DNA from: Caenorhabditis remanei | Lineage: Eukaryota; Nematoda; Chromadorea; Rhabditida; Rhabditidae | Length of the DNA stretch: 64,000 nucleotides | NCBI RefSeq assembly: GCF_010183535.1 | Contig: NC_071329.1 | Location: 9,858,001-9,922,000, forward strand | Direction: 5' to 3' | In this document: piece by piece, positions 32,601 to 44,391 of the stretch | Position numbering within the stretch: position 1 is the stretch's first letter | Layout of the letters: each line of letters begins with the position of its first letter | Program-made: the position numbers and the translations under genes | The notes under the pieces: model-generated | The model's database searches: none | Told to the model about the DNA's origin: nothing | What the model saw: the letters and a program-made list of their open reading frames with translations, nothing else

Positions 32601-33510
32601 CTAGAAACACCGAATCATTGTAAAAACTGGAAAACTCACTGCATCGCCTTCAATTTATAAAGGAGATCTTCTTCGGTTTCCACCGATTTTGCTCCATCGT
32701 TCTCATGATTTCTTTTTGGAGTCAACGACAACTTTTGGAGCATATTCTTTGCTTTCGACTCTGACATTTCCCATTTATTCTGAAATGTTTCAGGGTTTAT
32801 TCATTCAAAGAAGATGTCAAGTACACGAAGAAGCGAGAAGTGAAAAGTTCACACGAGGAATGAGAGCTTGTGAGAGAACACTTCGAGAAGATGGTAATTT
32901 TTTATAGTGAAATGAAAGTAAATGTTGACTGACGCAGGATCTGAGCTGGCAAATGTTTTGGTAACAATCATCAAAATGTACGAGGTGATGGTCACTCAAG
33001 TTGAAAGAATTCGAAAAAGAATAGCATTGAAAAGGAAAAGAAAAGATATTCAGGTTAGTTGAAAAAGCAGAGAAAAGGGAAGTCAATAGATGGAGTGGCC
33101 GTGGAAGAGAGCGCGCACACAATGAGTGGATTCTCTGCGTCTCTTGATGACAACTTGCATTTAGGAAACAGTTGAGAAGAGGGTATTGGTTTAGTTAGAA
33201 AATAGATATGTGTCATTAGCTATCTCTCGGAATAATGGGATAAACTTATTTTCAAATGGGGAGACTATAATTTCAGAAAAGGTTTCAAAAGATAGAATCT
33301 TTAAATTAACTTCATCCCTACTACTTCTTCGAGATCGCTTCAAGATAATGCAGATAATGCAAGATTCTGAGACTAGAATTATGATTTCAGGACGAATGGA
33401 AGTTCGCAGCACAAGCAGTCGATCGTTTCTGCCTCATCCTTTTCACAATTGTTTTCATCACTCTCTGCTCTATTTTTGTATTCATTCCACCTATCAAAAT
33501 TTTGGATTGA
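29698..33510 (+). CDS. acr-7: nicotinic acetylcholine receptor alpha-type subunit, ACR-7
   Basis: A Cys-loop ligand-gated ion channel subunit. A signal peptide ([20 protein letters not shown]) leads into the ligand-binding domain: [29 protein letters not shown], the Cys-loop [15 protein letters not shown], and the adjacent cysteines YKCC that define alpha-type subunits. TM1-TM3 follow ([58 protein letters not shown]). After a cytoplasmic loop, TM4 is in the last exon (33391-33510: [20 protein letters not shown]). Exon ends I could place: 29801, 29995, 30307, 30478, 30647, 30826, 31069, 31227, 31394, 32893, 33053. The 1.4-kb intron 31395-32793 holds a complete antisense gene. The exon 3-4 join near 30146-30225 has no ideal in-phase donor. 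The symbol follows T09A5.3 by synteny and ACR-16-group features. Confidence 0.92.
31486..32767 (-). CDS. nested antisense gene: TPR-like protein resembling HAP40/F8A
   Basis: Six exons join in frame (32767-32640, 32593-32421, 32374-31974, 31928-31860, 31814-31710, 31665-31486) to 351 aa, close to human HAP40 (371 aa), the obligate partner of huntingtin. The protein is all helical and TPR-like. The best match is [20 protein letters not shown] and [20 protein letters not shown] followed by F, where HAP40 has a helix pair with a Gly-Glu-Ala turn, then D-Y-x-x-A-x-x-VF. A second is [12 protein letters not shown] then [10 protein letters not shown], matching a Leu-rich helix, LPEH and LxxY in HAP40. 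The first exons ([29 protein letters not shown]) also fit its N-terminal repeat. The gene lies entirely inside an acr-7 intron on the other strand. An AATAAA (minus strand) at 31411-31406 ends it just inside that intron. The final exon is the least certain. Confidence 0.6.
32780..32793. promoter_or_regulatory. near-palindromic 14-mer readable as splice acceptor on both strands
   Basis: CTGAAATGTTTCAG on the plus strand is the acceptor of acr-7 exon 11 (starts 32794). Its reverse complement CTGAAACATTTCAG is an acceptor-like sequence on the minus strand ending 12 bases before the start of the HAP40-like gene, usable for trans-splicing. Confidence 0.5.
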
Positions 33511-33785
33511 TTTTTAAAACTTTGTATCGAGAATCAGTTGTTCAATAATATTTTATTATGACTGTCTTTAAAAGCTCACACACAAATAATAGGAAAAAAT
33601 AAAATAATAGAAGGAAGATCAAACCGTATTGCAAGTTTTTGGTCAGTCAAAACGAATATCATTATCAGAAATAAAGGAGAAGGAACCCAATTGAAATGTT
33701 CATTGTTTTCATGGACTAGAATGGAAAGAAGTACGGGTATTTCGAACTTGTAAAAATGATAAATGATTGAGGAAAAAATTGAGGT
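33511..33785. other. convergent 3'UTRs of acr-7 and klp-3
   Basis: 275 bp between the acr-7 stop (33508-33510) and the klp-3 stop (33786-33788). AATAAT/AATAAAAT-type signals at about 33588-33606 could serve acr-7. No gene here. Confidence 0.4.
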
Positions 33786-36607
33786 TTATTTTTTTGGAGA
33801 TGCTGGAATTTCTCTTCGCTGACCAGTGGTGATTCCAGTCATACTTCTACGAGTTGGTTCTCTTTTCATTGTTCCACTTTTTGTGAAAACCTGAAAATGG
33901 TTGGTTTAGTTAACTATTTTTAGCTTTGATACTGAATTACCTGTCCAATTTTTTCAGCAAAATTGACACTGCTGATGGATTCATTCAGACTCTTCGCATC
34001 AGGGGACAAGTGAACAATCACCAATGTTTTACTGTCGCCATCTGGAACAAAATGAATGTTTTCAGAAACCACGTGGAACGAAAACTCACTCAAACTGTCC
34101 TCAAGAATCCTCGTTAATTGGCAGTTTCTGAATGGAATATGTTTTTGATTCTGACGTAATGCCAACACGACATTTCCAAGTTCTGATAGCGATTTATTGA
34201 TTGCTTGAGCCTCTTTCAGAAGTTGACCAGTAGCATTTGTTTGAGATACTCTTTCTGATCCAGCGAGGTCAACCAAGTTCAATCGTCCTGAAAACGGCAT
34301 ATGTAAGCTCGGTGAGCCGATTTCTTCAAAAGACTCACCAACTGTAGTTACTTTAGTGATGAGATTCGTAGCTGAAACTAAAACTCGAACAATGACATGT
34401 GATCTACTTGATTCAACATTTGCTTCTGTTGCAGCCACAGACTTATTCTTTCTTCCACGTGCCAATGTCTCTGTCACTTCTTGGGCTGAATTCACTGTGA
34501 CCTCTTCTAATCCAGGAATCGAACTCTTGCCTTCTTCCGTTTGACGAATTGCCAGATTAGTGTTTGAAGTGTTCAACAAATCTCTGAAATTCATTTAACA
34601 GTTTTTTCGTTATCCAGAGACATTCTCACCTTATTTTCTCATTATAAATCTCCATCATAGCCACTTTGATATCATATTTAATATCTCCAGTTCTTTCTTT
34701 TGCAGTTTCAAATAATTGCATAATAGCTCTTTGATTGATTCCTGGCATCTCCACTGGTCCATCCATTGTGTATGTTTTTCCACTTCCAGTATGTCCATAA
34801 GCGAATATACATACATTATATCCATCAATACAAGATGTTATAATTGGAGATACTTCGTTGAATATCTGGTCTTGAGAAAAGTCAGTCGGAATCACTTTAT
34901 CTGCTCCAGCACTTGTTTTCCGTGATCCAGATGAATTCGAAACGTGAACTACTCCATTATCCATATCATCAATCACGACAACTGGCTTCTGACTATCAGA
35001 TTCTGATGCAAGTTGAGGACGGATACGATAGAAAACTCGAATGTTTCCTGAAAAAGTTGAAATTATTTCATGAACAATTACTCAAATCTTACCATTCAAC
35101 TCAACCAATTGATTGTGCAATTGCTTTCTTTTCTCCATTTCTGCCTTATATCTCTCAATGAGAACTCGGAAGAAATCAGTTGTTTTCGACGTGAGCATCA
35201 TATTCATTTCAGCCATGCAGACGCTGAATGCATCCTTTGTATCAATCGCAAGGCGTCTCAATTCGTCTTTTTCATTTTTCAACTCTTCTGCACATCGTTG
35301 AAGTTTCTTAATTTGTCCTTCTTCTCTCATTGATTGAACCATTTGAGGATACGGTTTGATGACGTCACCAGTTGGTTGGGGGCTCACTGATCTGGGAACC
35401 GAACATGACGAATCTCGGCTGGAAACGACACAAACAATGCATGCGGAAACGTGCAGAACAGATTAGAAACAATATGATTTCCATTTGGAACATTTTTACC
35501 ATAAAAGTCAATGGCAATATTTTTGAAAAATTCTAAATTCAATACTGACATTAAAAAGATTCATACATCAAACAACATAACGACTTCCGTCAAAACCATC
35601 CAATCTCCACTTACCTCAAAGCGAATCGATCCTCATTACTTGTCATATCACTCTCATAATCCTCATCTGTTTCCAGTATTTCATTAACTCTTGCCACTTT
35701 TTGCAACTGACTCAGAGCATTTTTCAGACGCAAGTTCTCCTCGGAAAGAGTTCCGAAATCCAACGAAAGAACTGAAATTCCTCTGAGCATATTTGATCGA
35801 TTTGTATAAGTTGTTGCTCGACCTGTAATCCAATTTCACTTTTTTCTTCTCCTTATCATTCCAATTAACCGGGTTAGAGAGTTTTAAGCATTAGAAAATT
35901 ATTTTATTTGCGAAATTATTTCAGAGTGCATTTGTTAAATAATGTTTTGATAAATAAATTTTCAGGCCGGATTGGAAATGATTTTCAGATATTGAAAAAT
36001 GAGAAATTGAATTTCAGAGTCTAGAAACATTTTATACCGAAATATTGAAAACAAAAACAAAAAAGAGGATTACTAAAATAAATTTACTATAGGAAATCAT
36101 GCCAATCCGACCACCACAACACAGAAATAAATATCCGAAATGTATTTTGGAACTGAGTTTTCAAGAACCATAAGGATACTCGAATGGATCAAGAAAGTTC
36201 CGAAAAGTATTTAAAGGGTACATGCTACACAATATGAGAACCAAAACTATCCAAAAAACACTTCGAATTCCAATCAACTTCTCATGCTTTCAGTCCGGAT
36301 AGTTCTGATTCATTTCACCTTCCACCACAACAACCAAAATCACAAAAAAACGAATCAAACGAACCTTGAATAAAATCTTCCATATTGGCAATTCGTGACT
36401 CCTGCTCATCTATAATATCTTCTAAATTTCTCAGAAGTCGGTCTTTTGTCTCAATATGGGTCTCCAATATTCGCATTTGCAGCTTCATATTTACAAGTTC
36501 CACCTACAAATTTCAGAATTCCGTCGTATTTTCTAATCAGAATATATCACCTCATGAATATACTTGCATTGTTGGAATATATCAACTTCTCCAACATGCG
36601 AATCCAT
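33786..36607 (-). CDS. klp-3: kinesin-14 family C-terminal motor, KLP-3
   Basis: Nine exons (36607-36551, 36503-36365, 35822-35615, 35418-35093, 35047-34630, 34583-34339, 34287-34090, 34041-33941, 33890-33786) give 598 aa. An N-terminal coiled coil (LVNMKLQMRILETHIETKDR, DIIDEQESRIANMEDF) and a second helix leading to the kinesin-14 neck (VELNGNIRVFYRIRP) precede a C-terminal motor. Motor motifs are the P-loop AYGHTGSGKTYTMDG, switch I NVESSRSHVIV, switch II LVDLAGSERV, and the microtubule-binding NKSLSELGNVVLAL then HIPFRNCQLTRILEDSL. A motor at the C-terminus behind a GN neck is the hallmark of minus-end-directed kinesins, acting in spindle organisation and chromosome segregation. Its length matches C. 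elegans KLP-3 as I recall. Identification is secure. Confidence 0.96.
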
Positions 36608-39600
36608 TTTTGAAGTCGGGTGAAATGGAGAGACTCTCCCTGTCTATTTGTGTGTGTCGATCGTTTATTTTTCTAGAAAAACAGTAACTTTAGGGTGCGT
36701 TTTTCGGAAGAATACAAAACGACCGGAAATTGACGAAAACAATTTTGTGCTGTCTCTAAATATTGTTCTTTTTGGTTCTTTTTGAAATGGTAGAAGGCCA
36801 ACAAAAAGTGAAAAATGAAACTTACTTCAGAAAGAAAAAAATGTTGCTACCCAAAACAGAGAACAAACAGTGAATGAGACTCAGATCAAAATGGGGATAA
36901 TCTCTCAGTTAGCAACTAGAATAACAAAAAATGAAACAGTAAAATAGAATGGCAGTCAGCTAAGTATCCTTTAGAAACCTTCAAGTGGCCGTCTTCTTCT
37001 ATACAAGACCAAATGAATTGTTGGTCAGGTATTATTAGCGGAAGAAGAACCGAGAAAAAAGAAGAAGAAGAAGAACTGGTCGAGTAAAGCAACAGAAAAA
37101 GGAAAAAGTCTAAAGAAGAGGAAGAAGCAAATAGTGATTCCACGTCATAAAAGTGAGAGAAGGTAAACTAATAAAATTTGGAATGGCAAGAGGATGAAAA
37201 GTTGAAAGGGCAAGAGAGACAAGATAAATGCACATGGCTTGTTACGATGAAACAGCCGCACAAATCAAACATGAAATTGAATACAATGAAGGGCGGAGAA
37301 AAGGGAAAAAAAAGAAAGAAGAAGAAGAAATTACTGTTGTTTGCTGTCAAGCAACACCAATAAGAGGTAACTCTTTTTCAGTTCATTTATAGTTTACATG
37401 TTTGAAAATGGCTCAATAGGATCATGAGGTGGAAGAGGATAGAAATGAACCTTGTTTATTAAAATTCTCGAGCCAATGCCAATATCTTGCATGTTTTTCC
37501 CGAAAAATGGATTGCTTCCAAACTTTTTAAAAGGTTTCAAGTGTATCATTTTTCAGATAAATAGTGAACATCTTCAAAATTGGAGGTCGCAAGGTATTTT
37601 GAAAAATCGAACTCAAGTTTCAAAAACTTTTGGAAAAAGAACCGACTAGGTTGAAACAAAAGCTAGAGAAATGATTCTTATCCTGTCAGCTCATGTTCTT
37701 CTTCTTCTTTTTTCCTGCTCACCTCATTTTATTTTATTTCATACTTAGATTTTCACAAACGATCTCATGTTCACTCTTACAACTGGAGCCCCCACATAAA
37801 CCTTTCGAAGACAATTTTCACATTCTCGAGTGGGCGAAAAAAGCGAAAAAAGAACGTTGAGAAGTGAGAAAAAAATGAAGAAAAATCTGGGAAAGAAATG
37901 CATGCCGTTTCGCATTGTTTGGATTCGAATTGATGAGAAGGAGTGCTCGAAAAAGAAAAAAGAAAGAAGAAGACGACATTTTTCTCGTTTGAAGCACAGT
38001 GATTTATTAGCTGAGAGCCAAAACGAAGTGACCTCGAAAGGGAATGTTTCAGTTCTCTGACTGAGAAAGAGAAGTCACGCTAGAAAAACAAATGATGAAT
38101 TGAACGAAAAAAGTTCCATGGCAAAATTCAATGACCAATCAGACATCTCAAGAGTCGAGTGGACGGACATGAATGTGTTTGTAGAAGTGATCAAAACTGA
38201 TGCGAAGATTGAAAAAAGAGGAAAGATTGGGGCGGAGCTAGGCGGAGAACAGAGATAGCGGAACGGAGAAAGAGAACACGTAATAGGCAGTAAGCCAATT
38301 GTTTTCATTTTTTCTAGTTTTGTTTCTTGTTTCATGGCGAGAACATGCACATTACATAACAGATAAACAAACGGTTTTCCGTGCAATTATGACCAAAAGA
38401 CCGCTCATTACATAAGAAGAAGAAGAGGGAATCGGATAGAAAAAAAATGGACAAGAATTGTGGAACGTTTGGTTTTGTGTTCTAGTCTTCTACAATAGTC
38501 AAGACACTTCTTGAAACACTGATATGCCTGACCGAAAGCAGTCATGATTAAAAAGTTCAAGTTTCCCCAATGAATGCTGTATCAATTCTGAGAATTGAAA
38601 AAGGTCTTTTGCAGGGCTCAGAATCGTAGAAGAACTTCAATTTCCAGCTAGAATTCCGATAAAATTTATAAAAATATCGCTTCAGAGAACTCAACAATCA
38701 AGTTTGTTCAGAATCCAAGATCAGAAAATAAAAATTCTAAGCAGAAAGGTGTTACAGAAGTACAAAACGAAAGCGAATTGACACGAAACGGGATGGTATT
38801 ACCATCACAACCACAAAACCGGGCATGTTCATACAAGTAGTACATAATAATAACGGAAGGAGAGAAATAGAGTATCCCCGACCTCTCTTTGAACGATCAG
38901 AGAATCGGTAAAAAGAATTGGAGGGAGAGAGAGAAAAGAGGATGTTATTAAATGAGTATACTCCGCCTGAAAGAGTAGAATTCAATGAGAGGATTAGAGA
39001 AGCATACAGGAGACACGCATAATATAAATAAACAGGCGCTGAAGAAGAAGAAGAACCTACTAGTTGGTCGCAGAAATAATTGGTCAGACTATGTGGTTGA
39101 GTGTTTTTGGGAAACAAAAATAGGATAATTATACTGAAAAACTGAGGTAAATGTAGAATATTTTCATGGTTAATGGATTCAAATTAATGAGACATCGACT
39201 CAAAATTGTCTAATTCCAAGTTATTTTACTTCATTTGCCAACAAAAACGTATCTAAATACTGATTTATAGAGCGTTTTTTTAATCGTTTTTGTTTATTTT
39301 AAAACATTGACAAAAGATAACAGACAAGTTAACATGGAAACTTCGTCAGACTGATAGAGATAACCCAACCCTTTTATATCCGTCGTAGGAGTGGTTATCC
39401 GTTATCAATTCTAACGGTTCATCCGGTTGGATTACTTGTTGACTGATAAGAATTTAGGCGCGGTTTATCCAAAGTTTTCATTGAACATTTTTCATTCAAT
39501 TGCTTTTATTTTTCCAAAGATGATCAGAACAGTCAGAAAACTATCAGATTCAGAAGTATCAACTAATTCATATTCGAAGGGACTTTATAGAATTTTTCGG

Positions 39601-42210
39601 CAGTGGGTAATCTCGCTCTCATCGATGAATGGAATCATAACCTCCTCTCAAAAAGCCGATTCTTATCAAAAATGAAATAAAATGACAAATGAACCGATAA
39701 ATGAAAAGTGACACATATGGGTGCCCTACTAAAAAGCAAATTTGTTGCAGCAAAAAAAAAGAAGAATGAGAATAAAGAAAAGGGATGTGGGTGTGTTTCA
39801 AACTGAGTCACTTGTCCTCTTTTTCTTGTTCGATTTCTCCCATTTCTCACCCTCATTTTCTGTTCCATGTTTGGCACTGCGGGGGCTCCGCGAGCCCATC
39901 CGAGAGGTCATTAGACACAGAGAAAGAGAGGAAAAACGAGAGAAAGTTAGCAGTAAACAACAACAAAATAGAAGGAAGATGGAGGAGAAGGAGTAAAATG
40001 AGATGAACTGCTGTAGCGGTTTTAGGTTTCGAAAACGAAAACCGATGAATTTTGAATGAGATACGATGAGTACGAAACGAATGATGTAACGGAGAAATTG
40101 AGAGAGAGAGAGAGAAGGCGTAAAATTTGAATTTTTGATTGGTATTTTTTAGAAGAATAATTGCATTCAGATGCTCGTTTGATCAAACCTCAATCTGTAT
40201 TATACTTGCAGATTTCGGGGGAACTCAACTTGCTCGATTTTATAGCAGAGAAAAATATTCGGAATTTCATGGATACAACAGATTGTGAGGACGAATGTTC
40301 AATTTTTAGGTGGAAAGTAGCAGTTTCTGATACTGGGTTGTGGTGGGGAAGCTGTAGTTTACAATTCCAGCTATAGTCCATGTATTATGAAAAGGAATTG
40401 AATAATCTAAATCTTTATCGTATTGTCTGATGATTTTTCAAAATACTTGGGATATGTTAGATTCAACCGATTGAGTACATAAATTAGAGATAAACGTCTT
40501 ATTTTTAGATTATTCGTCGTTACTATCCGAAGATCTCGTTAAATTTTCTTAAAGAAAACTTTTCTTCAAGTCAAAAGAAGCTAGTTATGAGAACGTAATG
40601 GCCAGAAGTAGACGTGGAGATGCGACTAAATGACAGTTTTCTATTTCATTTTTTCTTGAATCTCCACGAATAGAAATTCGTTAAGTGGCAGGAGATGCGA
40701 GCAAATCGACACGATTTCGACCACTTGGGGAAATGAAATGACCCTTCCGCTTCGGAGACGACGTCCTTTGGAACGTGTTTCTGGTTCAGTTGTCATGGAT
40801 ACATTCCTCTCCTCTGGTCACTCTCATTCTACACATTCAACGGACAGCTTGTTGTTGGATTAGCATGTTTTGAATGCTTTTGGATATGGAAATTCAGCTG
40901 TCCGTTTATTGTTTACGAGATATATCGAAGCTAAGAATAGAAAACATCTGATGGAAAACAGAAGCAGTTGTTGATTGTGCAGTGGGTTAAGGAAAAAATA
41001 TGGCAGAAATAAAAATTATACTGTGTGATATATTGAAATGAAAAACGAGAAAAAACATTAACAGTAAAGCTGAATACAAAACCAACGGTCTGACGCACCT
41101 CAGACGGCTTCAACATCGTAATCATTCAGTAACCTTCTTCCGTTTTTGGGGATATTCGTATGGTAACAGAAGTGATTTGGCAGAGTTTCATACTAAATCA
41201 TGCGTGGAATTTTCTAAAACGCTCCCAAATCAAAATTCAAAGAATAGTTCTGTAAATCACTCTTCACAAATCTAGTAACATCAATATAATCTGTGGAAAA
41301 TGGGAAGCACTCGCAGAAGGCTAAATGTTATCTCTCTCAGTGTTTTCCAATTTGAGATATTTTTCCTGATAATTTATTCTTTAAATTGACGCCAATACTG
41401 CTTCAAAACTATCACTCCCACTTCTTCATTCAGTCCTTTCTTCTCTTGAACGTCAAAAAATTGGTCTTTTCATTTTTCGGTCTCTCCCATCGGTCTCCCT
41501 CAATAGCTTCTCCATTCTCCACGAATAGACGTGTCAATCATCTCAGGGGGAGAGGTGCAACCTTTGTCTGACAACAAGAACGACTGCCAAATCTTCCGTT
41601 TTCTCGTGTTTTCATCCCCGTAAAGTAATGGGAACCGAGGTCAAAGAATATAGAAACGGGAGAAGAAAAGCAGTTTCTATTTTTAAACGGGAGTTCATAT
41701 CCAGGAGGACTCTGTGTTTTGAACGTTCCTCCCGGGTGCAATAAGATTTTGTTGATTTCATTTCGTTTAATTACTTTCAAAAACATGCAATTCAGTTGAA
41801 ATCAGAAGATCTCGCTTGGTTGTTCGACCTTCTAGAACTAGTGTCTTTGGTGAAAATACCACTGTATTCATGAAGATATAAATGTTTTGCAGTTCCAGGT
41901 TTTTGAAACAAATATTGTTTCTGGATGGCTTGGCGTGAAAGTTTGGTGACTTTGGCTCTACCCTCTGTGTGGGTGGGTGCGGAGCAGTGTGAGGTATTCG
42001 AGGAACAACTACCGGTAAATGCAGTTTTCGGTAATTTTTCGGTAAATTACCACATTTTCCGGAACCAACTTCGGATTATCAAACAGGAATCTCTTACGGT
42101 TACGGATATTACGTTAGAAATCTAACGACGCAGCTCACGTTCCTCCAAAATTGAAAATGAATTTTCCAAATATTCTTCTCGAAATCAAAATCTGACGTGA
42201 CCTCAAAATC
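36608..42210. other. 5.6-kb gene-free region upstream of klp-3
   Basis: Purine-rich on the plus strand in several places (about 37000-37350, 37830-38060, 38860-38950, 39900-40000), which produces lysine/arginine-rich or serine-rich frames of 60-120 codons. A short GA run lies at about 40099-40115. None of the frames has domain content, matching splice sites or a neighbouring exon in phase. The first few hundred bases presumably hold the klp-3 promoter. I see no RNA gene. Confidence 0.4.
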
Positions 42211-42218
42211 TGACCTCC

Positions 42219-42234
42219 CGATAACGATCTGCCC
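42219..42234 (+). repeat. 16-bp inverted flank of the minisatellite (left)
   Basis: CGATAACGATCTGCCC, perfectly matched in reverse complement at 45547-45562 on the other side of the 27-bp array; weaker similarity extends a few bases outward (ACCTCC/CTCC). Confidence 0.6.
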
Positions 42235-42544
42235 TAGACACGTGGAATCGATGCATAAAAGGAAGAGAAATCAGCAGTTGAAGTCAGTCTACCCTATTCT
42301 CTCATCTGTGGAACTCTGCTGTCTCAGTTGAAGTTGCTAAATGTCCAATGGTCCCAAATTGCCTTCCGATGACTGGCTCTTTGCTTGGCTCCTTCACTGC
42401 TCCTGCTCGAGCTCGTTGGAGTCATCCCACCATCAAGCCTGCAGTACCAAGACAGGATTTCAACGGGAAGGATCAGAATACATGTCCAAGTAGTTTGGGA
42501 GCTAAGGAAGGGACCGCTAACTTCAAAAAATAAGAAACGCGGTC

Positions 42545-44356
42545 GGGCCGGCCTAAAAGCCTAAAAAGCCTCACAGCCTAAAAAGCCTAAAATGTCCGGG
42601 CCGGCCTAAAAGCCTAAAATGTCCGGGCCGGCCTAAAAGTCTGAAAAGTCTGGGCCGGCCTAAAAGCCTAAAATGTCCGGGCCGGCCTAAAAGCCTTAAA
42701 CATCTGGGCCGGCCTAAAAGCCTAAAACATCTGGGCCGGCCTGAAATCCTGAAAAGTCTGGGCCGGCCTAAAAGCCTAAAATGTCCGGGCCGGCCTAAAA
42801 GCCTAAAACATCTGGGCCGGCCTAAAAGCCTAAAACATCTGGGCCGGCCTAAAAGCCTAAAACATCTGGGCCGGCCTGAAAGCCTGAAAAGTCCGGGCCG
42901 GCCTAAAAGCCTGAAAAGTCTGGGCCGGCCTAAAAGCCTAAAATGTCCGGGCCGGTCTAAAAGCCTGAAAAGTCTGGGCCGGCCTAAAAGCCTAAAATGT
43001 CCGGGCCGGCCTAAAAGCCTGAAAAGTCTGGGCCGGCCTAAAAGCCTAAAATGTCCGGGCCGGCCTAAAAGCCTAAAACATCTGGGTTGGCCTGAAAGCC
43101 TGAAACATCTGGGCCGGCCTGAAAGCCTGAAACATCTGGGCCGGCATGAAAGCCTAAAACATCTGGGCCGGCATGAAAGCCTAAAAAATCTGGGCCGGCC
43201 TGAAAGCCTAAAACATCTGGGCCGGCCTGAAAGCCTGAAAAGTCCGGGCCGGCCTAAAAGCCTGAAAAGTCCGGGCCGGCCTAAAAGCCTGAAAAGTCCG
43301 GGCCGGCCTAAAAGCCTGAAATATCTGGGGGGGGGGGGTCTAAAAGCCTAAAACATCTGGGGGGGTCTAAAAGCCTAAAACATATGGGCCGGTCTTAAAG
43401 CCTGAAAAGTCCGGGCCGGTCTAAAAGCCTAAAACATCTGGGCCGGTCTAAAAGCCTAAAACATATGGGCCGGTCTAAAAGCCTAAAACATCTGGGCCGG
43501 TCTAAAAGCCTAAAACACCAGGGCCGACCTAAAAGCCTAAAACACCAGGGCCGGCCTAAAAGCCTAAAACACCAGGGCCGGCCTAAAAGCCTAAAACATC
43601 TGGGCCGGCCTAAAAGCCTAAAATGTCCGGGCCGGCCTAAAAGCCTGAAAAGTCTGGGCCGGCCTAAAAGCCTAAAATGTCCGGGCCGGCCTGAAATCCT
43701 GAAAAGTCTGGGCCGGCCTAAAAGCCTAAAATGTCCGGGCCGGCCTAAAAGCCTAAAACATCTGGGCCGGCCTAAAAGCCTAAAACATCTGGGCCGGCCT
43801 AAAAGCCTAAAACATCTGGGCCGGCCTGAAAGCCTGAAAAGTCCGGGCCGGCCTAAAAGCCTGAAAAGTCTGGGCCGGCCTGAAAGCCTGAAAAGTCCGG
43901 GCCGGCCTAAAAGCCTGAAAAGTCTGGGCCGGCCTAAAAGCCTAAAATGTCCGGGCCGGTCTAAAAGCCTGAAAAGTCTGGGCCGGCCTAAAAGCCTAAA
44001 ATGTCCGGGCCGGCCTAAAAGCCTGAAAAGTCTGGGCCGGCCTAAAAGCCTAAAATGTCCGGGCCGGCCTAAAAGCCTAAAACATCTGGGTTGGCCTGAA
44101 AGCCTGAAACATCTGGGCCGGCCTGAAAGCCTGAAACATCTGGGCCGGCATGAAAGCCTAAAACATCTGGGCCGGCATGAAAGCCTAAAAAATCTGGGCC
44201 GGCCTGAAAGCCTAAAACATCTGGGCCGGCCTGAAAGCCTGAAAAGTCCGGGCCGGCCTAAAGCCTGAAAAGTCCGGGCCGGCCTAAAAGCCTGAAAAGT
44301 CCGGGCCGGCCTAAAAGCCTGAAAAGTCCGGGCCGGCCTAAAAGCCTGAAACATCT

Positions 44357-44391
<35 letters not shown>

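Noticed and set aside
37830..38060. 76-codon Lys/Arg-rich plus-strand frame
   Set aside because: Composition follows an A/G-rich stretch; no homology recognised and no flanking exons.
38752..39117. 121-codon minus-strand frame, serine/leucine-rich
   Set aside because: Purine-rich plus strand gives such frames by chance; no domain, no signal-peptide logic and no splice-linked neighbour.
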